Positions 25,401-38,300 of a stretch of 62,000 nt of DNA are shown here, one piece after another. Position numbers and translations under genes: made by a program. The DNA is from Glandiceps talaboti (taxonomy: Eukaryota; Hemichordata; Enteropneusta; Spengelidae), in contig NC_135568.1 in assembly GCF_964340395.1 (NCBI RefSeq), forward strand, positions 20,421,581-20,483,580, written 5' to 3'. The notes beneath the pieces were generated by a model, which was not told the DNA's origin, did no database searches, and saw nothing but the letters and a program-made list of their open reading frames with translations. Every line of letters starts with the position of its first letter. Position 1 is the first letter of the stretch.

Positions 25401-28400
25401 TAAAAATAACTCTCTAACTACTGAAATTGACGACATTTCACTTCGAGGTTCGAATTTGTGGTCGAAATGACCTGTCAATCATCACGAACGCCAGACCTGA
25501 CTTGGACGCTGGCGAGGTTCAAGGATCGTTAGCCAATCATATTACGTAAAATTTACAGACGTTTCCTTTTAGGGTCAAGAAACTTGACTACTCTTAGGAA
25601 CTTGAAATCGCTATACTAATACATAGAAACCTGAAAGGGACTAATAAAAAGGGATCAAATCGGACTAGAGAAACCGCATTTGCTTGTTCCTCTGCGCTAT
25701 ACTCCAATAAGCTAACTATGTCTAGACTATTCAATAACAATAAATATGGCGTGCTATATGAAACCGCATTCCAACAGTAATACAAACAATCTAAATTTGT
25801 AGTAGACACAGTGCGTTTTGTCACATACGGATGCCACGAGTTACGGAACATCGCGATTTCTCAACTCCACTTGACCATTGACGAATGTTACTGTACCGAC
25901 AACATAAAACAGTAGTTTATTCTTTTAGAACATGTAACACAAATACCCATTTATCGACGACATAAAAGTCACAACCGTACTTCCACAACCCAGAAATTCA
26001 ACTGCACTTCCCTAGGCCCACTTCCATGCTAGGCCCTAGCCATAGTATTGCCATGCCTGAGCTTGTAGTATGTCGACTCGTGCGCCGAACTTGTAACAAT
26101 TTCTAATCGTGGTTGATGATGCTTTGATACTCGCTACAATGTTACAATAATCTTGTTAACAGACCTACTGTTACCCCCAGCCGGGACTGTTACAATATCA
26201 TGTCCCTGAGATGGACTGGGAGATGGAGTAGCAATATACGCAAGATTGAAACAAATACTGTGGCGTCCATTCAACTACGCATAGGCACAGTCTGTGGGGT
26301 AAAGTGTCTCGTGGAACGATCATTTGACTGTCTGGGTTTAATCGGCGTGAATTTTGATTCACCACGTGGCGAAAGACTTTGAATATATTTTCGCCATTTC
26401 TGATTTACGAGATTCAGAATCATATGAATGGGTGGCTCGAGCACAGACATGACGATTGTCAATATTAATTGATCGATTGATCATGATCATTTTCCAGGCT
26501 TTTCCAGGGGTAGGGCGCATTTTTCCAGGGTTTTCCAGGAAGGGTTTGAAATTCCAGGGTTTTCCAGGGTTTTCCAGGACCGTGCGAACCCTGTGATATC
26601 ATCTTTGCAATATATGTGATCATTTGGCTGTTACTATGAGCATGGTCTTGTTGCTAGGTACATTTGCATACATTTTTAAATGTTTATTCGTTTGTCTTTC
26701 TATTCCTGTTGTTATCCTTGCAATATACGTGATTATTTGGCTGTTGTTATGGGCGTGATCTTGTTGCTAGGCACATTTGCATACATTTTTGAATGTTTAT
26801 TCATTTGTCTATTAAACCCTGTTGTTATCTTTGTGAGATACACCACTGTTTGGCTGTTGCTATGGGCGTGGTCATGGTTGCTGGGAATATTTGCATACAT
26901 CTGTTAAATGTTTACTCACTTGCCTACCAGAATATGTTGTTATTTAACCAAAATATACTGCCGTTTGGTTGTTGCTAAGGGCGTGGTCATGGTTGCTAGG
27001 GCCAATTTTGTCAAAATGTTTTGAACAAAATCTGCAGAATAACACTTTCAGAAACATCTTACCAAGTTTCAGACTCATTGACCAAGACCTTTTTGAGATA
27101 TAAATTTTTGACCAAAAATGAACATTCTTACACCTAATTTGCATATCACTCATGGAATTGTATGCTTAATACTTCTTCGTCCATACATCCCTTGATGCAT
27201 ACCTATTAAATTTCAGCCCAATCTGCTCAGTAGTTTTGGAATTACAGATTTTTAACTATAAAGACACATTTTTAGCCCTAATTTGCATATAACTGATGGA
27301 ATCATCATGTCATAAACAAATCTTACTTTACACCCCTTAAAAATGTTCTCACCAAATTTCACACCAATCTGCCCAGTAGTTTCTGAGTTTAAGTTTTTTG
27401 ACCAAAAATCACATTTTTGACCCAAATCACACATCAATGATACGATCATTTTGATTTGAACAATTTCCCAACTAGACACCCAAGATAATGGACCCACCAA
27501 ATATCATGACAATTGGTTCAGTGGTTTTTGACTTTAAGTTGTTTACACACACACACACACATCCACACAGACAGACAGACACTTTGCCATGCCTATAGCA
27601 CTACTGAACCTAAGTTCAGTTGTGCTAAAAACCACACATTGTATTTGTTTGAAATCACATACAGTTACAAAGTTAACACTGTTTTGAATAAATGACTGGG
27701 ACAATATAAAACAATAGTGCAAAAAATAAAGTAAAATTATGATTATCTTTACAAGAAAACTATTTGCCTACACTGGTCAAATTAATGTATACATACTTTG
27801 TACATGTATCTCATGCTCTTGGGGTTGACTAGCAACATTCTCACTTACTGCAGTTTGATTGGATAATTGATCACCAGCACCTACATATAGATGAAAAATT
27901 AATGTACAGAGAATTTTAATAATAATAATAATAATACTTTATTTTAATGAGGGCAAAAATAGTTGACAAAACAACTAATCGAGTTTTGTCCTCAGAGAAA
28001 AAACAACAACAACAACAACAAAGCAAAACAAAAACATACATATCACACAAATCCGGAGAAGTATTTAACTAAATTCGGAAACTATTACAAATCTTAAAAG
28101 AAAGAACAAAATGGTATACATGAACTAATACTGGCTAAGAAGATGGCTCTTGAAATTAGCTTTGAATGTACTCCGACTTCGAGTGTCTCTTATATGGGAG
28201 GGGATAGAGTTCCAAATTTTGGCCCCAATGAACTTTGTGCTAAATTGACCGTAATTATTTTTGTATTTTGGGATGCTTAAATCATTTCGCTTATGTTGCC
28301 TGGTGTCATAAGAATGACCTATCTTGGAAAAGAAATTTGAGAAGTATGGCGGAACTCTGCCATTGATCACATCATGAACAAAAATTCCTATTTGGTAATC

Positions 28401-31400
28401 ACGTTGCTTGTATACATCTAGCATTCGGAAGCGTTTAAATAAGGGGGGAGAGTGGGTGTTGTAACTACTGAAGGTAATTATGCGAGCAATTTTCTTTTGG
28501 ATGATTTGTATATTTTTGAGGTAAGACTGATATGTACAGCCCCATACTTCAAGTCCATATGACAGATGGGGAAGAACAAGTGTATTATATATCATCAAAA
28601 GAATATGCTGAGGAAGTGTATAACGAAGTCTGTACAAAATACCAGTTAGCTTACTCATTTTTTTCTTCACTTCTAAAATGTGGCAATTCCATAACATTTT
28701 ACTATCCAAATATACTCCAACATAAGAGGTATTACTGACAAAGTTAATAGCCATATCTTTCAACTGAACTGAACCTTGTGCATTATGAGGTTTGTGTCTA
28801 CCACCAATGAGTAATGCGTGTGATTTAGCAGAATTTACTGTTAATTTGTTCGCATCACACCAGTTTGTAACATTTGCAAGGGCTGAGTTTATATTGCTGG
28901 TGTTTGTTGATGAAGAACACTTCTCGGATGAATGAAACAGGTTTGAATCATCGGCGTAAAGCCTAAAATTGAAAATATCTGAAGAGTTTGGTAAATCATT
29001 TATGTAGATGAGGAAAAGTATTGGACCCAAAATAGACCCTTGTGGAACACCACAAGTTATGTTTTGTTTCATTGATTCTATATTACCAATACTCACAAAT
29101 TGACATCTTGAATCCAAATAACTTTTAAACCAATCCAGTGCCACCCCTCTAATGCCTTGGTGATCGAGTTTTGAAAATAAAATGTTATGGTTAACAGTAT
29201 CAAATGCCTTTGAGAAGTCTATAAATATGCCTGTTGTAGATTTTCCTTTGTCTAGTTCATCCAATAAATGTTGAACAAGGCTAATAAGTGAAAGTTTACA
29301 GCTGTACTTTTCACGAAAACCATACTGGTGCTGAAAGAGCAAGTCATGTTTCTCTACAAAATTCACGTTTACATGTTTACACATTATTTTTTCAAATACT
29401 TTGCTAATGATTGGCAAAATAGAAATTGGTCTGTAATTTCCTGTGTCTTCTGGATCACCTTTTTTGAAGAGCGGAATAACCTTCGCAATTTTAAGGGAGT
29501 CTGGAAAACATCCAGTTGAGAAAGATAAATTTACAATGTTACATAAAGGTTTTGAAACATAGGGCATAGCATACTTTATCAGTTTTGCATCAATTTTGTC
29601 CCAGCCTGATGCTTTGTGTACATTTAAGCTTGAAATAATGTCTTCTACTTCCCCAACTGAAGTTGGCTTTAGGAAGAAACAGTGAGGTACATTTTCCTTC
29701 CAAGACAGAAACTGTTGAAGTTGTCAAGAAGTCATTAACACTTATATTTGAATAAATGTGTCTGTGATTGATGTGAGTATGCTACAATTGGTAATGAATG
29801 TATGCCTGATAAGTGTATAGTTGACAGACAGTACTATCCTAAGGCCAAATAGAAAAGTTGTTTTGGTTCCAGATACCCAACCCCACCTAGTTTTCCACGT
29901 ATTAGAGAAAAAAATAGTGAAAATCGTGAAGTCTTGCAAGGAAAAGTGGGGTGTGGAAACTGACATCAACTTAAAAAGACATTATAAAACTAGTATGCAT
30001 TTGCAAGCAAAAGCATAGTTCCAGGGCACAGTTGGGGACATGAAGAGGCAATTCGACGATGTTTGGATTGGTGTAAATTGGCCGATAGTGGATATATTGA
30101 GGGTAGGATAGTGTGGCAGTGAAACAAGGTTACATACCTAAGGGTTGGGAGACATCTGGTATATTACAGGACCATGGTAGCTGTAATATGTTTGCATGAC
30201 ATGGGCATTTCAAATAGGTGAGTGTGCAGATTTGACATAGATGTCTATTAGGGTGCCTTTGAGTGTGGTAGCTGTTTTAACAACTTGGTTGAATTGAAAG
30301 CTGGACATGAATTTCTCAACTGGGTGAACTTGTTGTGCTAGGAGATTGTCATTGAAGTCTCCACAGATGATAGTGTGGTAAACATTGATTGTGTGCAAGG
30401 ATGCAATGAGTTGGCCAAGATTGCTGAGGAACAAGCTGGTTTGGTATGTAGGTGGTCTGTCTAAACAGACTATTAGGAGAAACATCTCAGGAATTAATTG
30501 TGCAACATGTTCTATGTTAGTAAGTACTTGTATTTGAATTCTTTGAGCCTGTATGTGGTTTTTGAGATAAACAGCAACTCCTCCATGTTGTTGTGATCTG
30601 ACAGAGGTGAACTGAGATGAGTGGTATGCATCATGTCTGTCTTGACAAAACATGTTGTATTCTGGTATTTGAATGTTTGTACTTGGATATTCAGGTTGTA
30701 GCCAGGTTTCAGCAAGACAAATAATGTCAGCATTGTGTTTGTGTGGAGAAGCACATCTTTGAAGTGGTTGAACAAGCCTTCTATATTGTAATAGAAAATG
30801 GTGGTAATCGGAGATACCATCGTAACTTTATTGAAAGGTACTAACTTCTGTTTTACTCGTTTCACAATGCACATTGAAAGTCTATTGACACATACACAGA
30901 AGCATGCAAACACAGAAACAGTGCGTGTTTCTTATCAACATCAGGACGGGAACTAAATTATTTGCATAGGCGAAAAAATCAAAAGTAGCACAATTTTCTC
31001 AAACTACAATTTAAACTTTAAACATGTTTTCAGAGTAAAATTGAACATGAAACTGATAATCGGAGATACCATCATAACGACATTGAACAATGCACATCGA
31101 AAGCCTATAGTAGTATTGACACATACACAGAAGCATACAAACGATGCATGTTTCTTATCAACAGGACGGCAACTAAATCTGCTAAGAAAAAAATCAAAAG
31201 GAGCACAATTTTGGAGCCGATGATGACACTGAAGAATGCATATGAAAGTCTTTTGACACATACACAGAAGCATACAAACAGTGCCTGTTTCTTATCAACA
31301 GGACGGCAACTAAATTTGCTAAGAAAAAAATCAAAAGTAGCACAATTTAGGAGGTGATGTAGAAATACCAAGGTCAATGTTGATGCTCAGAAATAAGTAG

Positions 31401-32318
31401 CACGATATTTTATAGGATTACGCCAAAAGATAAAGGGTGTAGTCGAGCACAAAACTACCACATACCAATATACACAGATAACAAGCTGAGTGATACCAAT
31501 ATATCTGTCCCTTAATTTAACAAAATCATGTCCAATGATGCACAAATTCGATCAAAACAGGTTCACACATCGTAAACTCAACTTTACTGTACTGTGATCG
31601 CTAATCACACTTCCAGAACGTTCACTGGGCAAAAAAGTTGATCTACTGAGCGTATATGTGTGCCGACGCACTCGTAGATTTAACATGTACAGAGATGTAC
31701 TTGAATATACACAAACGCAGATCACATGTTTGCAGTAAATCTACGTAGCGTATATTACCATAGACGGAACATCCCAGTACGCTTAGTGTACGTTGTCGGT
31801 ATATTAACGCCGACAGGAAGTGTGTCAGTGCGTATACTATCGCCGATAGAACGTAGATCTTCGTCAGACTAACGTACACGGAGTATACGTAGTACGTATA
31901 TCCAGCATTGTACCCCCACGTTATAGGCCTGCTAACGTTCAAGATTTGCATAAAAGGTCAACTCCAAAGGTCAGTGTTGTGGTCAAAGGTCACAAGAATT
32001 CGAGCACGGCCGATCCCAGCACGGCACGCCCACGGGGTACCGGCCCCAGCTATAGGGTAGCTTTCTAGGGATACAGGTTGCGCCTGGTTATTGGCTTATA
32101 AACCTACTTATTCAATAAAGATCTTTCTGTATTTTGCTGGTAACGTCACCATCTTTTCATCGTATTCACTTCTAATCTTCAAATTAACTGTAATTATGAT
32201 TTTTTCAGTTCTCCATTACTTTATGATGGTGGATACTGGCAAATGCACATATACATGTATTTTGTATTCTAATACTTTGACAAAACAGATAAACCTTTGC
32301 TAGCAAGAAGGAAAAGCT

Positions 32319-32353
<35 letters not shown>

Positions 32354-35300
32354 ACAAATAAATAAACAACAACAATGTAACATTTAATTTTTACAAATAT
32401 GGGAAGAGGAAATTAAATTAACACTGCAATCACTTCTAAAATAACAAACAGGGAACTTTATTCATAAAGAAAGTTGAACAGTAAATTTGACATTTCTTTT
32501 ACAGGAGTAACATCATATTCCATATATCACGTACTGGTACTATGTTTTTACACTTTTTATGTTCTTTAAATGAACCAAGATGGATTCAATGTGTCTTTGA
32601 CCCACTAAATTCCATAGAAGAATAACCCAAACTGTACAAGTAATGTCAGTAGATAGAAATTGTTCTTTCCAACATATAGGTGGTACAGTGTGTAGCTAGC
32701 TGAGGACACATTGTTGATAAATATCACTGTACAAAATACAATTACATTTTACATGTAAACACTCCAGACTATAATTATGTAGATAAAAATGGGAATCTAC
32801 ACAACTGGTATAATGGGGCAACATGCACACAAAAGCCAAATTGTTTACAATAACTAATATTTCACAAATGTTTTAGGAAAGTAAAAAAAAAATCATGTAA
32901 AATATCATTTTTGTATCGATTTGATATTGTTATATGTATGTAAATGTACACCAGATCTACTTTGTTAGCAGTATGTACATTGTAACTGAGGACCTGTTTT
33001 TGACAAAACATATTACTCACTAAAAACTGACCAGGCTGCAGTGCAGAGATGATTTAGCTAGTTAACTATGCATACAGACTTGATAACAGAGATTCCCTCT
33101 TTACTTACATTTCTTAGTAATCAAATAAATATACCATGCTATTTTGTATCAACTAAACTATTTCATGATTCTCTCCAACATTAAATTGGTATATTCTGTT
33201 GTTGACAAAAAATATACAACTATATACTACCATGACAGCATCCTAGACAAAGCAACATTGACACAACTAAATACATTTTCTATAGCATGTGGTAAAGTAA
33301 AGATACCACAAACCTGCAATCATGATAGTCCCTAGAATGTACACCTGAAGATCATAAAAGTCTGCAAAAATAATACTGGACAGTCAGATATACGTTTCTA
33401 TTATGTAATAATAATGTCAAATGATAAATTATGTCCAGGTATCAAAATAATCTCTATGTATTACATGTATATATAAAATATTCAAACCAAATATGTGTAC
33501 ACAAGCAAATACAGTTGGTGAAATATGCAGAATGAGGGTTGGCAACAGACTATTGGTTGTCAAATTGATAGCAACCAAACATTCATGTCATACACTTCTT
33601 TCCAATGTAATGTTGCATTAGTAAGAGTCTGTAACTGTAAAATCCATTGTTGACTTACAGTAAAAGTTACTTTACAATTACAACATTGACAGAGTTGGTT
33701 ACATGTGCACAAAGAGACATGGTAACACACAGTATTCTGAATAGCCGACAACTCTCTCTGATTTGTATGCTCAGACATTATCTTTACATTTCAGGATAAA
33801 CTCACACATGTACAGAGTTTGTAAAAACATCAAACTAGAACTATTAGAGATGTTTTAATGTATGTCTGTTTTCAGTGGTACAGAAATCAGTGATGTTAGG
33901 TGGAAGAAGAAAGCACTTTCGTGAATTGAATGCCCTTCAGAATATTTACAAAGAAAATATGGGGAAAAGTTAAGGATATTGATATTTCCGAATGGGTAGA
34001 AAGAAACTTGCATGTTAAATCTCTTTACACAGTTCAACTACCCATGTTGGTGATTTATTGACATTGAAAAGTATGTTATTTACGGCACATGTAAAATTTA
34101 GCTGTTAGACCTTTTTTCTGTAATGTTTCTTTTCATTTGTAAACACCCTTGTGCTATAAATTGTGCAATTACTATTGTAATGCTGTGTAACAGAGACTGG
34201 CATTTCCAGGGTTAGGTAGATTTGTACCAAATATTAGTTAAGAGCCTGATTGATATAGTAATGGGTACAAAATACAAATTGCGAGGAAATTCTACATAGT
34301 ACCACATGCATAGTTGCAGATAAAATCTACATAACTACAAACACGGAAGTCTTGTGTGCCAAGTGTCCATTGTGTATTCAATATGGCAACAAGTTTGAGT
34401 CATACTCGCCAAGGTAAGAATGTTGATTTTTGAATCCCAAAATCAAAAATACATATTCATGTAGTGAGGGTTCTGGGAAGAATGAGTTAACAGACGAACA
34501 TGGACAATTTCATTGATCAATTCCACAACATCCTTGTACATGGTACTCTCTAGAATTTCTTCGCAACTTGTATTTTAGTACCCATTACATTTTAATGTCT
34601 TTCACATCATATCTTATCTGTGTACCAATACTAATAGTTGCTACATACACTCTACTTCAGTAGAGTTTAGTAGAGTTCTTTGAGAAGGTAGATGTGGCAA
34701 TTTCTTGTTGGTTCATATCATTTGGTTATACATGTACTGATGAGAGCAACCAACTCTTTCTCATTTTCTGGTGTTCAGTGCTATTTGCCATCAGTAATCC
34801 TCAACATGCTGTTCTCTAAACCTTGGTGCTCATTTAAAACAAGCCCTGTTATTCATTGCTCCTGTCCTTGTCACAAATCTGGTCATCTACAAATACCATT
34901 TCCAGTCAAAAACCTCATTCTTCTTCTCAGACTTCTCATCCCAGATGCTTGCTCAGCACTGACTGAAAAATAAAAAAGAATAACATTGTCAGTAATAATC
35001 AAAGTACACATTAGTTAGTGTATACTATAGTAACTTTGCTTAGTAACATTTATAAAGTTCTGCAAAGTATCCATTGTAGAATACTTTAAGTTTATCAACC
35101 TGGCTCTTTACTTTTAGATTCTTTAAATTACCCCATGCAATCTGAGCTTACAATGTTCTTTATTTAGCACTGTAACTCACTTGTCAAACACTGAATGGTA
35201 AGGTACATTGTATATCATATGATATGTTAGGTTTTTCACAATAATGTGATCCTGAATCGGAGTGGAGCTCTCTTGATTAGTTGCATCAAGACAATTTTAT

Positions 35301-38300
35301 CATCAAATGTAAACATCAATATTGAGTCAGATGATTACAACGTATGTCTCCGTGACTGGTTCTGCAGTGTTCAAAATATTAGCTAAAACTTTCAAAATTG
35401 CCATTACTGTCCGCAATGTTTCTTTGATATTACTGGCACTGGTAAATAATGTTATTTTTCAATATTTTTCTTCATTCAGTTGGAAAGTACTTGTAAACTC
35501 TGGGTTGTCACTACCTGTCACTCGGCTGAAAAATACTCGGCTAGTAACTCGTAGTGACAATGACACCTTTGGTTACTCCTATTTTCCTTGGATGAATGAA
35601 GAATAATGTAGGTGTAACATCTAATTGTACATGTTACGTATCCCCAAAACAGTAAAAATCTATTTACACCAAGTCTTCATAGCACACACAGTCCCCTCCC
35701 CCTTGTGAAATGACTTTGGATGGAGACATGGTTTAACCCTCTTCCTGCCAAGCCTCTCCATCCGTTAAGTGGTTACAAATGTAAGTCAAGGAAATTGTTG
35801 ATTGGGAAACTGCCAGCGTTAGGCTTTTTCCCCACGTTAATGTCACTCTGGCAGGGTCACCCACTCAACACGAGAAAAATAGTCACTTGTGGGAGGGAAA
35901 ATCCTCTGGGGAAGGGGGAATATTTCCATGTATCAAAGATATTCCTCGCCTTGACTGTTTATTGCTGCCAGTAGTTTTGACTAACTTGTCCCCTCCATAT
36001 CTTTGTCAGTCAGGGTTCAACTCACGGCAGTCAGTGGCTGTCGGGCCTGACCGCCACCCACAATTGCCGACCTTGACTCGGAGGTTGTCGACTGTACAGT
36101 AACTACTTGACATGCATTTTTCTCTCTCCCCTTGTGTTGATGCATCATTGTCACCTAAGTTTTCTGCCCATATGAGCATACTGACTTAAAAGACAATGAA
36201 GTATAAAAATGTTTTTGAGAAAAGAACAATGTATACCACAATTCATTACAATAATAACAAATACTTGACTATTTACAAAGACGAAGTGTGAACTGACCAC
36301 AGCTGACACTATACATTGCATATCTGCATCAGTGTTCTCCCCAGAGGGTTTTCACGTATCGGCCCAATATCCTTTAATTTACGCCGATACATGATCAGTT
36401 GTCCCGATACGCTATCGGATTGCTTAGGGTACGGTAAATTGCACGTTGACACTGCACTGTTCATCTGTCACTCTGTCAGCTGATGCCTTTGTTGTTTTCA
36501 ATGTATACTCGCAACGTTTGTATTGATCCTTCACACATAAGCGACAAGTAAAACTAAATAGTTTCTAATCAGTTCAAAGGACTATTCAACCCTCTACCAC
36601 TACCAGACTGATTTCATTGCAGTTTGCCGTCAGTATTGTTTTCGATGGGAATAACCTGCGTAAACCCGCTAATGGTAGTGTGATTCACACTGTGGTACAG
36701 GCTTTCGGTAAATCAAAGGCAAAACCAGCCTATTCATAACATCGGTTCGGCAGTAGAAACATGTCGGAACTGACAGATTTTCTATAAAACCAAAAAATCA
36801 AACGATGTCATGCCATTTTGCTATGATTTTTACGTTATGGTATAAAACTTCGACAAACACATGAAATCAGCATTCAGTGTCTCGTTCTATGACTAACACC
36901 AAGTATGTCTCAACCCAAGAGCGATTTGCGATGTATCTTTCGATAAAGTGGCGATGTTTTCTCCAATTATCAGTTTCATATAGTTCAGTTTTACTCTATA
37001 AACACTTTCAGTTTGTAGTTTGACATTGTAGACTGATACATCATATGACTACGATGAAAGTATGGATTTTCCAATATGGTGGCCATGACGTTACAAACTA
37101 TCGTGAGTTTTTGAAGTCCTCAATAGGGAAGTATAGTAAGTCTCGTGTATCACGAAATTTCGGACTAACACGATGTCTGGTAGCTGAAAAATGATATAAA
37201 ATAAGATCAGGCTGCTGATGTACAGGTTCGTTGGGGCCCACACGAGTGGAAAATCGCTCTCGTGGATTTTAATTTGCACGAGCGGTAGGTATGCCCTGCA
37301 TATTGTATGCCTATTGAAAAGAATAGTGACGGCAAAATTCAATTAAATCAGTCTGGTAGTGGTAGAGGGTTGAATAGTCGTTTGAACAAATTAGAAACTC
37401 TTTAGTTTTACTTGCTGTTTATGCTTGAAGGATTAATACAAATGTTGCAAATATACATTGAAAACAACAAAGGCGTCAGCTGACAGAGTGACAGATGGAC
37501 GTCAACCAATCTGATTAAAATCCGATGTAGATGTCAGCTAATCGTTCATTGTTATTTTACCTTCGTTATTTTGCCTGGATTGACCTTCGCAGTACATGTT
37601 TACATTTTTATTCTGATCGCCTCCTCTACACCTGAACTGGCGCCCATACCCACGCCGTTCTGCTAAGTGAGCCACACAGCCAATCAGGTTGCATCTTACT
37701 GAAGTACTATGGACATTGTCACAGGCACATGCATTGAATATCAAAAAACAACATGGCATTACTTGTGCACATGGGCAACTGACAACGTACAAAGTATTTG
37801 AACTGTAAACAATTCAGTGACTGTATTATCGTATATGTACAGTAATTAAAGAATTCTTGTTTAGATGCATTTCGTCTTATCTACATGTACATGTTAGTTA
37901 CATTCGAACACGTTTCCCGGGTAGTGTTCATGTTCATCTCAGCGAACGTGTACGCGTTCTCTGTAGTACTCTTCTCCTCGAACGTAAAGTGGTCATGAAA
38001 TATTGTACGATTCATAGAAATATTTGCCACAGTTGTGCTATATGAACTCAGAAATGGGGAAATCTAAGAAATAATTTACAAAAAACGTCCTTATCGTGAA
38101 AATTTTGGTTGCTTTGTATGTGTACACTATAAACTCTCTGTGTGTCCCCAGACGTTCTGTCTCACAAGCTTCTATAACAATTACAGAGTATGTGTTCATC
38201 CTAGTAACATGTATGTACGCTTTTACATGATAAAGCTATGTTCGAATGTATTCAGACGATATGTATAGAGGTACATGTACCATCAAATTACATTTAAATA

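Larger units (their letters stand above)
23154..27627 (-). mobile_element. Near-complete HINE/pearl-like element, family 1, split by a 3.2-kb insertion
   Basis: The distal end TAGCACAACTGTACAG (23154) and the hairpin end ...CAGTTGTGCTA (27596-27627) form an 11-bp terminal inverted repeat, TAGCACAACTG. Going left to right: unique end, about four ~110-bp units (TTTGGCTGTTGCTATGGGCG) at 26610-26995, then 150-bp core units in reverse, the TG microsatellite and the hairpin. Without the insertion (23376-26593) the element is about 1.25 kb. It resembles Helentron-derived HINE/DINE and bivalve pearl elements. It lies in the caspase intron between exons 5 and 6. Confidence 0.78.

Noticed and set aside
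28125-29567. 480-codon frame as a host gene
   Set aside because: It has all reverse transcriptase motifs and a retrotransposon 3' tail; it is a mobile element.
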